Shown piece after piece: positions 17,143 through 25,933 of a stretch of DNA of 64,000 nt (its first letter is position 1; every line of letters begins with the position of its first letter). Under the pieces are notes generated by a model. It saw only the letters and a program-made list of their open reading frames with translations, made no database searches and had not been told where the DNA came from. Source of the stretch: CAZNPU01 sp964575335 (GTDB lineage: Bacteria; Planctomycetota; Phycisphaerae; Phycisphaerales; SM1A02); assembly GCA_964575335.1 (NCBI GenBank), contig CAZNPU010000002.1, forward strand, positions 191,914 through 255,913. Reading direction: 5' to 3'. Made by a program: the position numbers and the translations under genes.

Positions 17143-18690
17143 TTATGTTTTCTCTTCGTCCAGCCCCGGAATGGGCAAATCGACAAATACCACCGGCTTG
17201 CCCGCGTAGCGGCATTCGATTTCCAGTGCGATCAGTTCTGAATCCTTGCCGGCAATCTCTTCTTCACTGACAGCGAGCACGGGTTTGCCGTTGTCTTCCT
17301 TCAACAAACCCGACGATTTCTGGACGACGATATCCGTAGTAGCGGGATCGCACTGTGCATGATCGATCCAAACGCGGCCGCCGTTGATGGCAAAGTTGTA
17401 TCCGCTGCCGACAAATGGCGGCAGTTCGCGCGGGCGAGGCGTCCATGTTTTGCCGGTGTTCTGCTCCACCAATTGCGCAAACCGCTCTGCGCATGCAGCC
17501 GGCGTATCATCCTTGCGATATCCCTCAATCGGCGTGCCAAGCAGTTTCGACGCTGCAGCCAGAATTTCAACCGCGCGGTCTTCGCTGTTGCCGCCCAGTC
17601 GCACCACCGTGGGAATGTCCAGCTTCAATTCGAGAAACGCTTTGGCCAAGCCATACGCTGAGTGGTATTGCTCCTGACTGGCCACGCCGCTGCCGGAACC
17701 GAAGTATCCAACCAGACCGGGCTGGGAAAGAATCACACGAGCCGCCCGGTACACCTTGGCTGCGGATGGATTTCCCGATGTGTCGCAGAAATTGGCGAGC
17801 GTGAAGCCAGCGTTCGTCGCAGCGTCCATCGACATCATCGATCCCCCGCCGCCAGCGCCGTGGAAACCGATGAGGCCGCGCGAGGCGCCTGATCCCTCAA
17901 CTGCGTCACCGGTTGGAAGCTGCGCAAAGTAAAACGTGCCTCGGTGATCGGCTTCCTCGATCTTGTAGGCGATGCGCTCCAGGTCTGTTGGCGGATGGTC
18001 CAGTTCGCGAGCGATTTCGATCCCCAGCTCCGGATGACGGAACACCGCGTAGTCATCGATAGTGATGCGGCAGTCAGCTGCCACAATGCGGCCGTCGGCA
18101 GTCGTCACCAGTGGATTGATCTCCAGCGATCTCGCCTCATACTGCTTGGCCAGCTTCACCAGATTGAGAATATTCTCAACGAGCTTGTCGTGCAGTTCCG
18201 GATCAATGGGCGAGGCCCGCAGCACTTCACGAACACGCTCAGGGTCAACGCCTTTGTTCACATCCACCGGCAACCGGGCCACGCTGGCTGCGCGCTCTTC
18301 AATTCCCGATCCGCCCTGGCAATCAAGCAGGAGAACCGGCGCTTTCGCAGCGTCATCGATTGTCAGCGAAACGAAGATTTCATCGCGGATATCTACGGCT
18401 TCTTCGATGAGCACCTCCGTAACGGGGAAATTGCCGAACCGCAATCCCAGCAAGGCGCGCGTCTGCTGCTCGGCCTCCTGGGGCGTTGAGGCGAACAGTA
18501 CGCCGCCCTTGGCCTTTCGGCCGGTGATCCACGCCTGCACCTTCAAAATGACGCGACCGCCGCCTGGCGGCATCAATCGTTCCGCAACGCCTGCAGCATC
18601 GGCAGGCGATGAAACCACCTCACCCTGCGGCACGGAGATGCCGTGCATCCGCAGCAACGCTTTACCTTGATATTCGTGAAGTCGAGCCAC
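17143..18690 (-). CDS. Acyl-CoA ligase beta subunit, SucC-like with C-terminal extension
   Basis: 515 residues, more than 100 longer than ordinary SucC. The first ~240 residues are the ATP-grasp domain (LHEYQGKALLRMHGI, VILKVQAWITGRKAKGGV, SLEINPLV, AADCRITIDD). Residues ~260-400 form the flavodoxin-like ligase domain (GFHGAGGGGSMMSMDAATN, FCDTSGNPSAAKVYRAA, VVRLGGN). The last ~105 residues (from about NTGKTWTPRP) are extra: WIDHAQCDP, TDIVVQKSSGLLKEDNG and IALEIECRYAGKPVVFVDLP. The family activates a carboxylate with ATP and CoA; the extension and the neighbouring lyase point away from plain succinyl-CoA synthetase. It is the first gene of the minus-strand block. Confidence 0.8.
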   Translation of the reverse strand: MARLHEYQGKALLRMHGISVPQGEVVSSPADAAGVAERLMPPGGGRVILKVQAWITGRKAKGGVLFASTPQEAEQQTRALLGLRFGNFPVTEVLIEEAVDIRDEIFVSLTIDDAAKAPVLLLDCQGGSGIEERAASVARLPVDVNKGVDPERVREVLRASPIDPELHDKLVENILNLVKLAKQYEARSLEINPLVTTADGRIVAADCRITIDDYAVFRHPELGIEIARELDHPPTDLERIAYKIEEADHRGTFYFAQLPTGDAVEGSGASRGLIGFHGAGGGGSMMSMDAATNAGFTLANFCDTSGNPSAAKVYRAARVILSQPGLVGYFGSGSGVASQEQYHSAYGLAKAFLELKLDIPTVVRLGGNSEDRAVEILAAASKLLGTPIEGYRKDDTPAACAERFAQLVEQNTGKTWTPRPRELPPFVGSGYNFAINGGRVWIDHAQCDPATTDIVVQKSSGLLKEDNGKPVLAVSEEEIAGKDSELIALEIECRYAGKPVVFVDLPIPGLDEEKT

Positions 18691-18822
18691 AATCTTCCTC
18701 GCACGGAGTTTTCAACGGGCGAAGCAGTGTACCGTCAGCGGGCGAAATGCGCTGAACAGCGCCACCGGGGAATTCGCCGTGTTCACACCGGTGTTGCGGC
18801 TGCAAAACGAAAATCGTTTCTC

Positions 18823-19671
18823 TCAGCCGCGCACGTCCTTCGGGTCATCCTCATGCTGGAGAAACGCCTTGGCCCAGCCAAGTCCGATCGCCACGCCCAT
18901 GAGCGAGCCTGCCGCCAGGTCAATCGGCATCGGCAGCGCGAATCTGGACAAATTGCCGGTAACAAACGCTTCGTCCATCGGTTGTTTCAGCATGATCATC
19001 GCCAGCAGGTGTCCGATCGCGCCAAACAAAACAGGCGAGGCGAACACGAGCATCGGCTGCACGTGCGGCGAAAATAACCGCCCCGCCAGCCCTGCCAGTA
19101 CGCCGCCCGCAACCGCGGTGCCGACCATCTGGCCTTTCATCGGCGACTGGGCGATCAGCCAGATCGCTGGCAGCATCAGCGCCCCGGCAGCGGCGCACTT
19201 GAACGCATCAGCGCTCAGAAGCGGATGAGGCGGCTGGCCATACTCCTTTGGTTCCACATCCGGCAGCGGCCCGCCGAGGGCAAACACCACAATGGTCATC
19301 AGCAGCGCAAGGCCGGCCCAGACAGCGGTTTCAACCGCCAGCATCACCAGCGTCGATCGCGAGCCGTTGCCCGCAAAGGCAAGCTCCTGCACCGTTTCCA
19401 ACTGGCCGGTGAGCACGAACAATCCCGCTCCAACCACAAATAGGCCCACCGCAGCATTCAGAAACCGCGCCACCACAATGCCGATGACAGCCAGCATGCC
19501 CAGCACGAGCAGCACAGCAACCACAGCGCCGAAGATCGACTCAGCATGAAACAGCGTTGGCCCCGGCGCGCCGCGCGGCGAGGTCAGTGCAGGCGCCGCC
19601 AGCGCTCCAATCAGCCCGGCCAGCAGAAGGCCGACAAACAGCACCGTGTTGCGTTGGATCGCCTGAATCAT
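18823..19671 (-). CDS. Polytopic membrane protein of unknown function
   Basis: 282 residues with about seven hydrophobic segments: an N-terminal anchor (VLFVGLLLAGLIGALAA), then AVVAVLLVLGMLAVIGIVVA, AVGLFVVGAGLFVL, WAGLALLMTIVVFALGG, and several shorter ones in the C-terminal half with many Gly/Ala and a LMGVAIGLGWAKAFL end. No known transporter motif or catalytic residues are recognised. It lies on the same strand as, and 132 bases upstream of, the SucC-like gene, and is divergent from hutH. Possibly lineage-specific. Confidence 0.75.
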   Translation of the reverse strand: MIQAIQRNTVLFVGLLLAGLIGALAAPALTSPRGAPGPTLFHAESIFGAVVAVLLVLGMLAVIGIVVARFLNAAVGLFVVGAGLFVLTGQLETVQELAFAGNGSRSTLVMLAVETAVWAGLALLMTIVVFALGGPLPDVEPKEYGQPPHPLLSADAFKCAAAGALMLPAIWLIAQSPMKGQMVGTAVAGGVLAGLAGRLFSPHVQPMLVFASPVLFGAIGHLLAMIMLKQPMDEAFVTGNLSRFALPMPIDLAAGSLMGVAIGLGWAKAFLQHEDDPKDVRG

Positions 19672-19807
19672 GTGGTGAATTGGTATCCGAAAGCGCCGCC
19701 GGCATCAAGACAACGGGCGTGAGTTCGAGCAATCCCATGCCGCAATCGCGGTTTCCTGCACCTCGCTCACTCGCCCGGCGCGCCGGCAATGCGGTATTGT
19801 GTCGGTC

Positions 19808-21433
19808 ATGCCAGACAAAGAACTCATTCTCGACGGCCAGCCACTGCAACTGGCTGAGGTTGAAGCGGTCGCCCGGCTGGGGCGGCAGGTCCGAATTGGC
19901 GAGCGCGCCAGAGGCAAGATCGAAGCGGCCCGCGCAATCGTGCAACGCGAAACCGGAGGCGAAGGCAATGCCGAGGGCGGCAAGGCCATCTACGGCGTGA
20001 ACACCGGCTTCGGCTCGCTCTCGCGTGTGCGCATCGCCCCCAGCGAGATTCGCGATGTGCAGCGCAATCTCATTCGCTCGCATGCAGCAGGCGTTGGGGA
20101 ACCGCTGCCGGTTGACGTTGTGCGTGCCATGTTGCTCATTCTCGCAGCAAGCCTCAGCCGCGGCTGTTCCGGCGTGCGCGTCGAGGTTGTGCAACTGATC
20201 GTCGACCTGCTCAATCACAATGTCACCCCCATCGTGCCGTCGCGCGGTTCGGTCGGCGCATCGGGCGATCTTGCGCCGCTGGCGCATGCAGGATTGGTTC
20301 TGATCGGCGAGGGCGAAGCGCTGGTCAACAATGAACGCTGCTCCGGCGCAGATGCCCTGGCCCGCACCGGCCTGAAGCCCATCACGCTTGAAGCAAAGGA
20401 AGGGCTGGCGATCATCAACGGCACGCACCTGATGACCGCCATCGGGTCGCTTGCGCTGTGCGACGTGCATCGCCTGCAGCAGGCGGCGCTGTGTTCAGCC
20501 GCCATGGCGATCGACGCCTGTCGCGCAACCGATGCGTTTCTCGATGATCGGCTGCACGTTGCGCGAAATCAGCCGGGTCAGCGGCAGGTCGCAGCGACGC
20601 TCCGCGCACTGCTTGCTGGCTCACAGATCATCACATCGCATAAGCACGATGATCCGCGCGTGCAGGATCCGTATTGTCTGCGAGCCATGCCGCAGGTTCT
20701 CGGCGCTGCGTTCGATGCGATCCGCTGGGTGCACAGCGTGTTCGAATACGAACTGGGCGCAGTCACCGACAATCCGCTTGTGTTCGGCAACGGCGCTGCA
20801 GTCCTGCCGGCATCACAACAGGCCGCAAATCACAATCTTTCATCATCTGATTCCGCTGCGATCATCTCCGGCGGGAACTTTCATGGCATGCCGTTGGCGA
20901 TCGCGCTGGATACGCTCAAGATCGCGCTGTGTCACATTGCAGGCATCGCAGAGCGGCGCATCTTCTGGCTGCTGACTGCATCTGACAGCGAAAATCCCGT
21001 CAATGTCTATCTCAGTCCGCAGCCGGGACTGCACAGCGGCATGATGATTGTGCAGTACACCGCTGCTGCATGCTGCAATGAGATGCAGACCCTCGCTACC
21101 CCGGCCAGCGTGGCGAACATTCCCACCTCAGCGGGCATCGAAGATTACAACTCGATGGGCGCGACCGCCGCTCATCAAACGCGCAGCGCCGTTGATCTGG
21201 CGATCAATGTCATTGCAGCTGAATTGCTGGTGATGGCTGAGGCGATGGAATATCAGCGGCCGCTGCGCAGCAGCAACGCGGTGGAGCGTACGTACAACAT
21301 CGTCCGCCAGCGCGTGCCGCGCCTGACACATGATCGCCCGCCTGCGCCGGATCTCGCCGCCATCGCTGCGATGATTCGTTCAGGCGAGTTCGCACATGCG
21401 CTTCCTGTGCACGACCTGCCTGCCATAAGCTGA
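19808..21433 (+). CDS. hutH: Histidine ammonia-lyase
   Basis: 541 residues from the ATG at 19808 (a GTG nine bases earlier is possible). A151-S152-G153 in VGASGDLAPLAH forms the MIO electrophile. YGVNTGFGSLS carries the catalytic Tyr, NLIRSHAAGVGEPL and NGTHLMTAIGS are family blocks, and SGGNFHGMPLAIALD and GIEDYNSMGATAAHQT follow. It deaminates histidine to urocanate, the first step of histidine degradation; the other hut genes are not in the window. In common HutH the late motif reads QEDHVSM, here IEDYNSM, so an aromatic amino-acid lyase or aminomutase activity is a less likely alternative. A large hairpin follows the stop. Confidence 0.9.
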   Translation: MPDKELILDGQPLQLAEVEAVARLGRQVRIGERARGKIEAARAIVQRETGGEGNAEGGKAIYGVNTGFGSLSRVRIAPSEIRDVQRNLIRSHAAGVGEPLPVDVVRAMLLILAASLSRGCSGVRVEVVQLIVDLLNHNVTPIVPSRGSVGASGDLAPLAHAGLVLIGEGEALVNNERCSGADALARTGLKPITLEAKEGLAIINGTHLMTAIGSLALCDVHRLQQAALCSAAMAIDACRATDAFLDDRLHVARNQPGQRQVAATLRALLAGSQIITSHKHDDPRVQDPYCLRAMPQVLGAAFDAIRWVHSVFEYELGAVTDNPLVFGNGAAVLPASQQAANHNLSSSDSAAIISGGNFHGMPLAIALDTLKIALCHIAGIAERRIFWLLTASDSENPVNVYLSPQPGLHSGMMIVQYTAAACCNEMQTLATPASVANIPTSAGIEDYNSMGATAAHQTRSAVDLAINVIAAELLVMAEAMEYQRPLRSSNAVERTYNIVRQRVPRLTHDRPPAPDLAAIAAMIRSGEFAHALPVHDLPAIS

Positions 21434-21469
21434 AAGCGCATATCAATATTCATCAAAATAAAAGCGCCG

Positions 21470-21514
21470 AAAGCGCAGAGAGGCATCTGCTTTTCTCATG
21501 CTCTCTGCGCTTTT
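21470..21514. terminator. Hairpin between convergent hutH and thioredoxin-like genes
   Basis: Arms 21470-21486 and 21498-21514 (AAAGCGCAGAGAGGCAT / ATGCTCTCTGCGCTTTT) pair over 16 bases with one bulge and an 11-base loop. T-runs lie on both sides, so it can act as a terminator for both converging genes. Confidence 0.7.
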
Positions 21515-21582
21515 CGCGTCTTTATATGCAGGGAGAATCCATGCCCGCACTAATTCCTGCGCCCTTTGCGAATATGCGAAAA

Positions 21583-22929
21583 TCAGTCTGGCCTCTGCCC
21601 GCTTATTAACTCTTCGATCACCGGCCGAAGCACTTCTTGAAGGCTACGGCTCGGGTCAAAGCCAATGTGAACGTGGCGGACGATTCCCTTGTGGTCGATG
21701 ATCACCGTCTGCGGAATTGCGCCAGCTCTGTAGGCGATTGCAGCCTCTCTTGCTTCATCCAGAAGAACATTCAGATTCCACGCGCGTTTTTCGAGAAACG
21801 CTCTTATCTGATCGGCCGACTCGCCAACGTTTACTGCGTACAGGTGAACATTGCGGTCAGCGAACTCCTTTTCAAGAGCCATCAGTTCCGGCATGGCGCG
21901 CACGCACGGCACGCACCATGTGGCCCAGAAATCCAATATGACAATCGGTGTATCCGGACCGTCAGCAGGAATGGCGACGCGCTGCTCGCGATCCAGCACC
22001 GGAAGCTCAAACGGTGGGGCTGGCGCATTGAGCAGTTCAAGCGGATCGCCCTGCGGCCCCTCATCCTCCACACTGATGCCAAGCACCTCTGCCAGACTTT
22101 TCGCACGCTCTGCATCCGGCGGCGGGGTGAACGCCAGCGCTTCTTCGTCAATATCGGGATTGACCGTCACGCGATCCCAAATCAGTTGTCGTATCGTATT
22201 CCCAACCAACCGCCCCCCCTTTGACCCCAATGAAAGGCCCGGCCCCAGGGAAACTTGCATGGCTGCCGGAACAACAGTTTTCTTGACCAGATCTTCTTCA
22301 AGCCAAATCGAAACCGGAACCGGCAGCTTCGGGTCGTACCAGGAGTTCCCTGGCGCGTAATCCGCCATCGGAATCATCAGCTTTATCTCATACAGCACGA
22401 CTGATTCCCGCTCGGTTTCCAGCACGCTGTAGCCGACCAGTTGTTTGTCCCAGTCCAGTTCAATTTCACCTGCAAGAAGTTCTGCCATGAGCAGCAGGTC
22501 ATAGATGCCGGGACTGCGCCAGTTGTGCTGCCGCGCAGTCAGAAGCGTCAGATCGTCAACGGCTTCGGTGTAGTACAGGGATTGATTCGTGTTGACCACG
22601 TGGAACTTGCCCGGCTCAATGTGAACGTGCGACAACCAGTTCCGAGGCGCAGCATCGGGAACCTTATTTCCTCGCACGCGATGCGACATCACCTCCGGCC
22701 ACTTCCAAATGACCTCCACCTCCGCATTCCATGTCGCGGCGAGATCATTCGTTTGCATCACACGAATGCAATGAAGCTCATGCAGGACAATCGAATTGCC
22801 CAAAACCAACTGCCTTGCCTTTGCAAAAAGCGATTCAACATCAGGACGATCAGACGCAAGAGATGTTGCACACGCAATCTGAAGACAGCACACAGCGCAC
22901 GCAACATGGACCCAACTGCATGTTTTCAT
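21583..22929 (-). CDS. Secreted thioredoxin-like (TlpA/ResA) protein with LolA-like N-terminal part
   Basis: 448 residues from the ATG at 22929, which gives a Cys-rich but plausible signal peptide ending near SLASD. Residues ~30-280 resemble the LolA/DUF2092 fold seen in several neighbours (LYYTEAVDDLTLL, YSVLETERESVVLYEIKLM). Residues ~300-448 are a thioredoxin domain: ILDFWATWCVPCVRAMPEL with redox C339 and C342, AVNVGESADQIRAFLEK, and the cis-Pro in AIPQTVIIDHKG. It probably acts in the periplasm as a disulfide reductase or cytochrome-maturation-like factor, possibly on a lipid- or carbohydrate-associated substrate. Gene-neighbour support is weak. Confidence 0.82.
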   Translation of the reverse strand: MKTCSWVHVACAVCCLQIACATSLASDRPDVESLFAKARQLVLGNSIVLHELHCIRVMQTNDLAATWNAEVEVIWKWPEVMSHRVRGNKVPDAAPRNWLSHVHIEPGKFHVVNTNQSLYYTEAVDDLTLLTARQHNWRSPGIYDLLLMAELLAGEIELDWDKQLVGYSVLETERESVVLYEIKLMIPMADYAPGNSWYDPKLPVPVSIWLEEDLVKKTVVPAAMQVSLGPGLSLGSKGGRLVGNTIRQLIWDRVTVNPDIDEEALAFTPPPDAERAKSLAEVLGISVEDEGPQGDPLELLNAPAPPFELPVLDREQRVAIPADGPDTPIVILDFWATWCVPCVRAMPELMALEKEFADRNVHLYAVNVGESADQIRAFLEKRAWNLNVLLDEAREAAIAYRAGAIPQTVIIDHKGIVRHVHIGFDPSRSLQEVLRPVIEELISGQRPD

Positions 22930-23161
22930 TGGCGAATTCAGCTTTTTCACTTCAAACCCCAACTCACTGTCAAGTGATTCAAAAAGTGGGAACAGTCGAA
23001 TGACTGCTCCCCAAGGCTTCACATTGCTTCACAAATGGCTTATTGCTTTGCCAAACGAGCGCTGGCGTCCAACGATTGGCCTCAGTACATTCTGAACAAT
23101 CATCGGCTGTCGAGATAATACTGAAGCAGTTCCACAACCGTACCCATGAAGTCGTCAGGTT

Positions 23162-23908
23162 TCAACGAGTTGCTGCTCCGATCACATTGCTTCCGTAACA
23201 GCACTCTATCCAAAAATTGCATGAAGGTGGATGATTAACATTGCCGTCACACCAACTGTATTGACAACTGCACACCGCATCCCTGACATCACGACTGCAA
23301 TACCTAACTGCGTTTCTGCATGATTCAATATCAGGTTGTGGAGGGCTATTAACACCATCACAACACAAACGTTGAAGAATGTTGCACACTCGCACATGGC
23401 TTGGAATAGTGAATGCAGAATGCACCAGATGACCAGCGTATCCGATCGATACAACCATCCCATTGTGATGTACTGCTACTGCGAGTTGGCCGCCTGCAAG
23501 TTGGTACAAGGTAAGATCATCAATCTCGCCGGTGTAGAATCCAGGTTCAAACGGACGAACAACCAAGGCTGGCGAAAGCTCTCGCTCTCGCAACAAGGCA
23601 AGTGTTGGCAAACGCGGAGATTGATTGCCAAATCCAATGCCACGGTCTCCCCTGAGCTGCTGAACCGGAAGCCAGGGAGAATCCACATCCGTGCGCGTGA
23701 ATTCGACGGTCATCGTATTCCCGGCCGCATCCACAAACAGCATTTCAATCGCAAGATCGGATTCTGAAAGGACGGTCATTGAAGCGGCGCTACCCATACT
23801 TGCTGCATGAGCCGCATTCACATTGGGAGACGAAATCAGTCCTGCCAAGGCGCCTGCGAACGCGCACGCCACCACACTCATGAACAGACAAAACCTTTGA
23901 TATTGCAT
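23162..23908 (-). CDS. Secreted protein with a cysteine-rich C-terminus, function unknown
   Basis: 248 residues. A strong Shine-Dalgarno (GGGGGAGGAG) lies six to eight bases before the ATG at 23908. The signal peptide runs through FMSVVACAFAGALAGL to about NAAHA. The middle (residues 40-175) is beta-rich with no recognised motif (EMLFVDAAGNTMTVEFTRTD, YTGEIDDLTLYQLAGG). The final ~70 residues hold 11 cysteines (patterns LCCDG, SCRNAVRYC, VCSCQYSWCDG, IECCYG), arranged as in disulfide-stabilised secreted domains or metal-binding knots. No homologue is recalled. A possible role as an extracellular binding or toxin-like protein is speculative. A structured leader precedes it. Confidence 0.7.
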   Translation of the reverse strand: MQYQRFCLFMSVVACAFAGALAGLISSPNVNAAHAASMGSAASMTVLSESDLAIEMLFVDAAGNTMTVEFTRTDVDSPWLPVQQLRGDRGIGFGNQSPRLPTLALLRERELSPALVVRPFEPGFYTGEIDDLTLYQLAGGQLAVAVHHNGMVVSIGYAGHLVHSAFTIPSHVRVCNILQRLCCDGVNSPPQPDIESCRNAVRYCSRDVRDAVCSCQYSWCDGNVNHPPSCNFWIECCYGSNVIGAATR

Positions 23909-24390
23909 GACATGCTCCTCCCCCCCTGGAAACTCAACGCCGTCACGGTGGGGGGTAACCCCCGCAACGGCACTCTCAGGTCAAACCCAAGCCAATCCTG
24001 AGCCAAACCTGAGATGGAGATCATGTCATTGAGCGCAGCGACTATGCAGCAGGAAGCGAGCGCTGTCAAGCATTTTTCAACCGTTTTCCCGGAACGCCGC
24101 CGCTTCGTACGGTAGAGTCTGGCCGTTGCGTCACTTGCGCGCCGAACTGGTTTGATGATTGCGGGATGGCTTTGCCGGGAGCATCCGCTTCGCTACGCGC
24201 TGCGAGCATTAAGCCGCGCGGGACGCTGACCTTGGCCGTCATGGTTCTGGCATCGCATGCCTTCACCGCCGCGATGCGGCAAAAACGGCTATGATCCTTC
24301 TCTTTTCCGCTTGTTTTGCAGTCAGGCTTTCGCCGCCAGATGCGCGCCTGGCTCTTGGTTGGATCAGATTTCGGACAAGGACGCCCACAT
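23909..24390. other. Divergent intergenic region with structured leader
   Basis: About 480 bases between the Cys-rich secreted protein (minus) and the phosphomutase (plus). The part next to the minus gene contains hairpins (listed separately). The rest shows no gene and no clear promoter. Confidence 0.45.
23930..24014 (-). promoter_or_regulatory. Structured 5' leader of the Cys-rich protein gene
   Basis: Read on the minus strand, CTCAGGT and ACCTGAG form a 7-bp stem with a T/G-rich loop. It is followed by GCCGT...ACGGC enclosing GGGGGTTACCCCC, and then by the ribosome-binding site. No known riboswitch consensus fits fully. It may only stabilise the mRNA or control translation. Confidence 0.35.
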
Positions 24391-25788
24391 ATGCTCGGCA
24401 AGGTCTTCAAAGCCTACGACATTCGCGCCACCTACCCCAAGCCGCTGAATGAAAAGCTGGCCTGGCAGATCGGTTACGGCACGGCGCAATATTTGACTGA
24501 ACAGGCTGCGGAAAGCGGCTACGATGACCCCATGATGCGCCACATCGTGGTCGGCCACGACATGCGTAAAAGCTCGCCGAAGCTGGCTGAGGCCGTCAAA
24601 CAGGGCATCAGAGACTTTGGCGCGCATGTCATTGACGTCGGCTTGGTCGATACGCCGTTCATCTACTTCGCCATCAATCATCTGGGCTGCTGCGGCGGGA
24701 TTCAGACGACCGCCTCGCACAATCCGGCGAACTACAACGGCTTTAAGATTTCAAAAATCGGCGCCAAGCCGGTGGGCATGATGAGCGGTCTGGATGACAT
24801 TCGCCGCTATGCTGCCATCGCTGACCGCGAAAAGGTCACCGCCAAGACTGGACGCGAGGAGAAACGCGATCTCTGGCAGGCCTACCGCGAGCATGTGCGG
24901 CATTTTCTGCATCCGACGCTGCTTGACGGTTCGCGCACCCTCAAGGTGGCCATCGACGCGTCCAACGGCATGGCGGGCACCATGGTGCCCAAGATTTTTG
25001 CCGACGTGCCCGGCCTCAAAATCACCAGAATCAACTTTGACAACGCTTCCGGCGAGTTCGTACACGAACCCAATCCGCTGGTGGAGAGCAACCTAGAGCA
25101 GTTGAAGGAAGCGGTCAAGTCGACCAGGGCCGATGTGGGCATCTGCTTTGACGGCGACGCTGACCGCTGCGTGGTGGTGGATGAAACCGGTGAAACCGTC
25201 GGCTGCGACCACCTCACCGCATGGCTGGCGCAAAAGTTCCTCAAGGAAAGCCCCGGCTCGGCAATCGTGTACGACCTGCGATCGAGCAAGGCGCTGGCGG
25301 AGATGATTGTGGAAGCGGGCGGCAAGCCGGTGAAGTCGCGCGTGGGCCATGTCTTCATGAAGCAAGCGATGGCTGAGAACGATGCGGTCTTCGGCGGCGA
25401 ATTGTCGGGGCATTTTTACTTCCGCGACAACTTCTACGCTGACTCGGGCGCGATCGCCTTTGCGGCGGTGGTGAGCGGGCTTGCTGCGACAGACAAGCCC
25501 ATGAGCGAACTGATCCGTCCGGCGCGGCGGTACGTCCAGTCGGGCGAGATCAATTTCGAGAACGAGGACAAACAGACAGCGCTGGAAGAGCTCAAGGAAG
25601 CGTATCCCGATGCTGAGATTGAAGAGCTTGACGGCGTAACGATTGATGTCGGCTCATGGTGGGCCAACGTGCGCATGAGCAACACCGAACCGTTGCTGCG
25701 GCTGAACCTTGAAGGCCCCGACAAGCACACCGTGGATGAACTGGTGGAAGAATTATCGCAGTTTCTTGGACGCCGCGTCGATCATTAG
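24391..25788 (+). CDS. Phosphomannomutase/phosphoglucomutase
   Basis: 465 residues from the ATG at 24391; the frame is open 25 codons further, but the domain begins at once with GKVFKAYDIRATYP. The phosphoserine is S109 in TTASHNPANYNG, the metal loop is FDGDADRCVV, the sugar-binding loop is GGELSGHFYFRD and the phosphate-binding loop is SNTEPLLRLNLEG, so all four active-site regions are intact. It interconverts hexose 1- and 6-phosphates for polysaccharide and lipopolysaccharide precursors. Substrate choice between mannose and glucose is not decided by sequence. Cytoplasmic, apparently monocistronic. Confidence 0.92.
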   Translation: MLGKVFKAYDIRATYPKPLNEKLAWQIGYGTAQYLTEQAAESGYDDPMMRHIVVGHDMRKSSPKLAEAVKQGIRDFGAHVIDVGLVDTPFIYFAINHLGCCGGIQTTASHNPANYNGFKISKIGAKPVGMMSGLDDIRRYAAIADREKVTAKTGREEKRDLWQAYREHVRHFLHPTLLDGSRTLKVAIDASNGMAGTMVPKIFADVPGLKITRINFDNASGEFVHEPNPLVESNLEQLKEAVKSTRADVGICFDGDADRCVVVDETGETVGCDHLTAWLAQKFLKESPGSAIVYDLRSSKALAEMIVEAGGKPVKSRVGHVFMKQAMAENDAVFGGELSGHFYFRDNFYADSGAIAFAAVVSGLAATDKPMSELIRPARRYVQSGEINFENEDKQTALEELKEAYPDAEIEELDGVTIDVGSWWANVRMSNTEPLLRLNLEGPDKHTVDELVEELSQFLGRRVDH

Positions 25789-25933
25789 CCGCCTGCGCGT
25801 CGCGGCTGAGCGCGTGTTCCATTTGGCCTTTTGCTTTGCCATGGCGGCGTATGGAAACTTCACACGGCTGAGCCGGACTGCTGGCGATTCCGCTGCGTTC
25901 CCAGCCTAATGTTCGGGAGCGAGGTCATCGGTT

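Noticed and set aside
23930..24014. c-di-GMP or glycine riboswitch upstream of the Cys-rich gene
   Set aside because: GCGGGGGTTACC resembles the end of a GEMM motif, but the GCAAAGCC and AAACC parts are missing.
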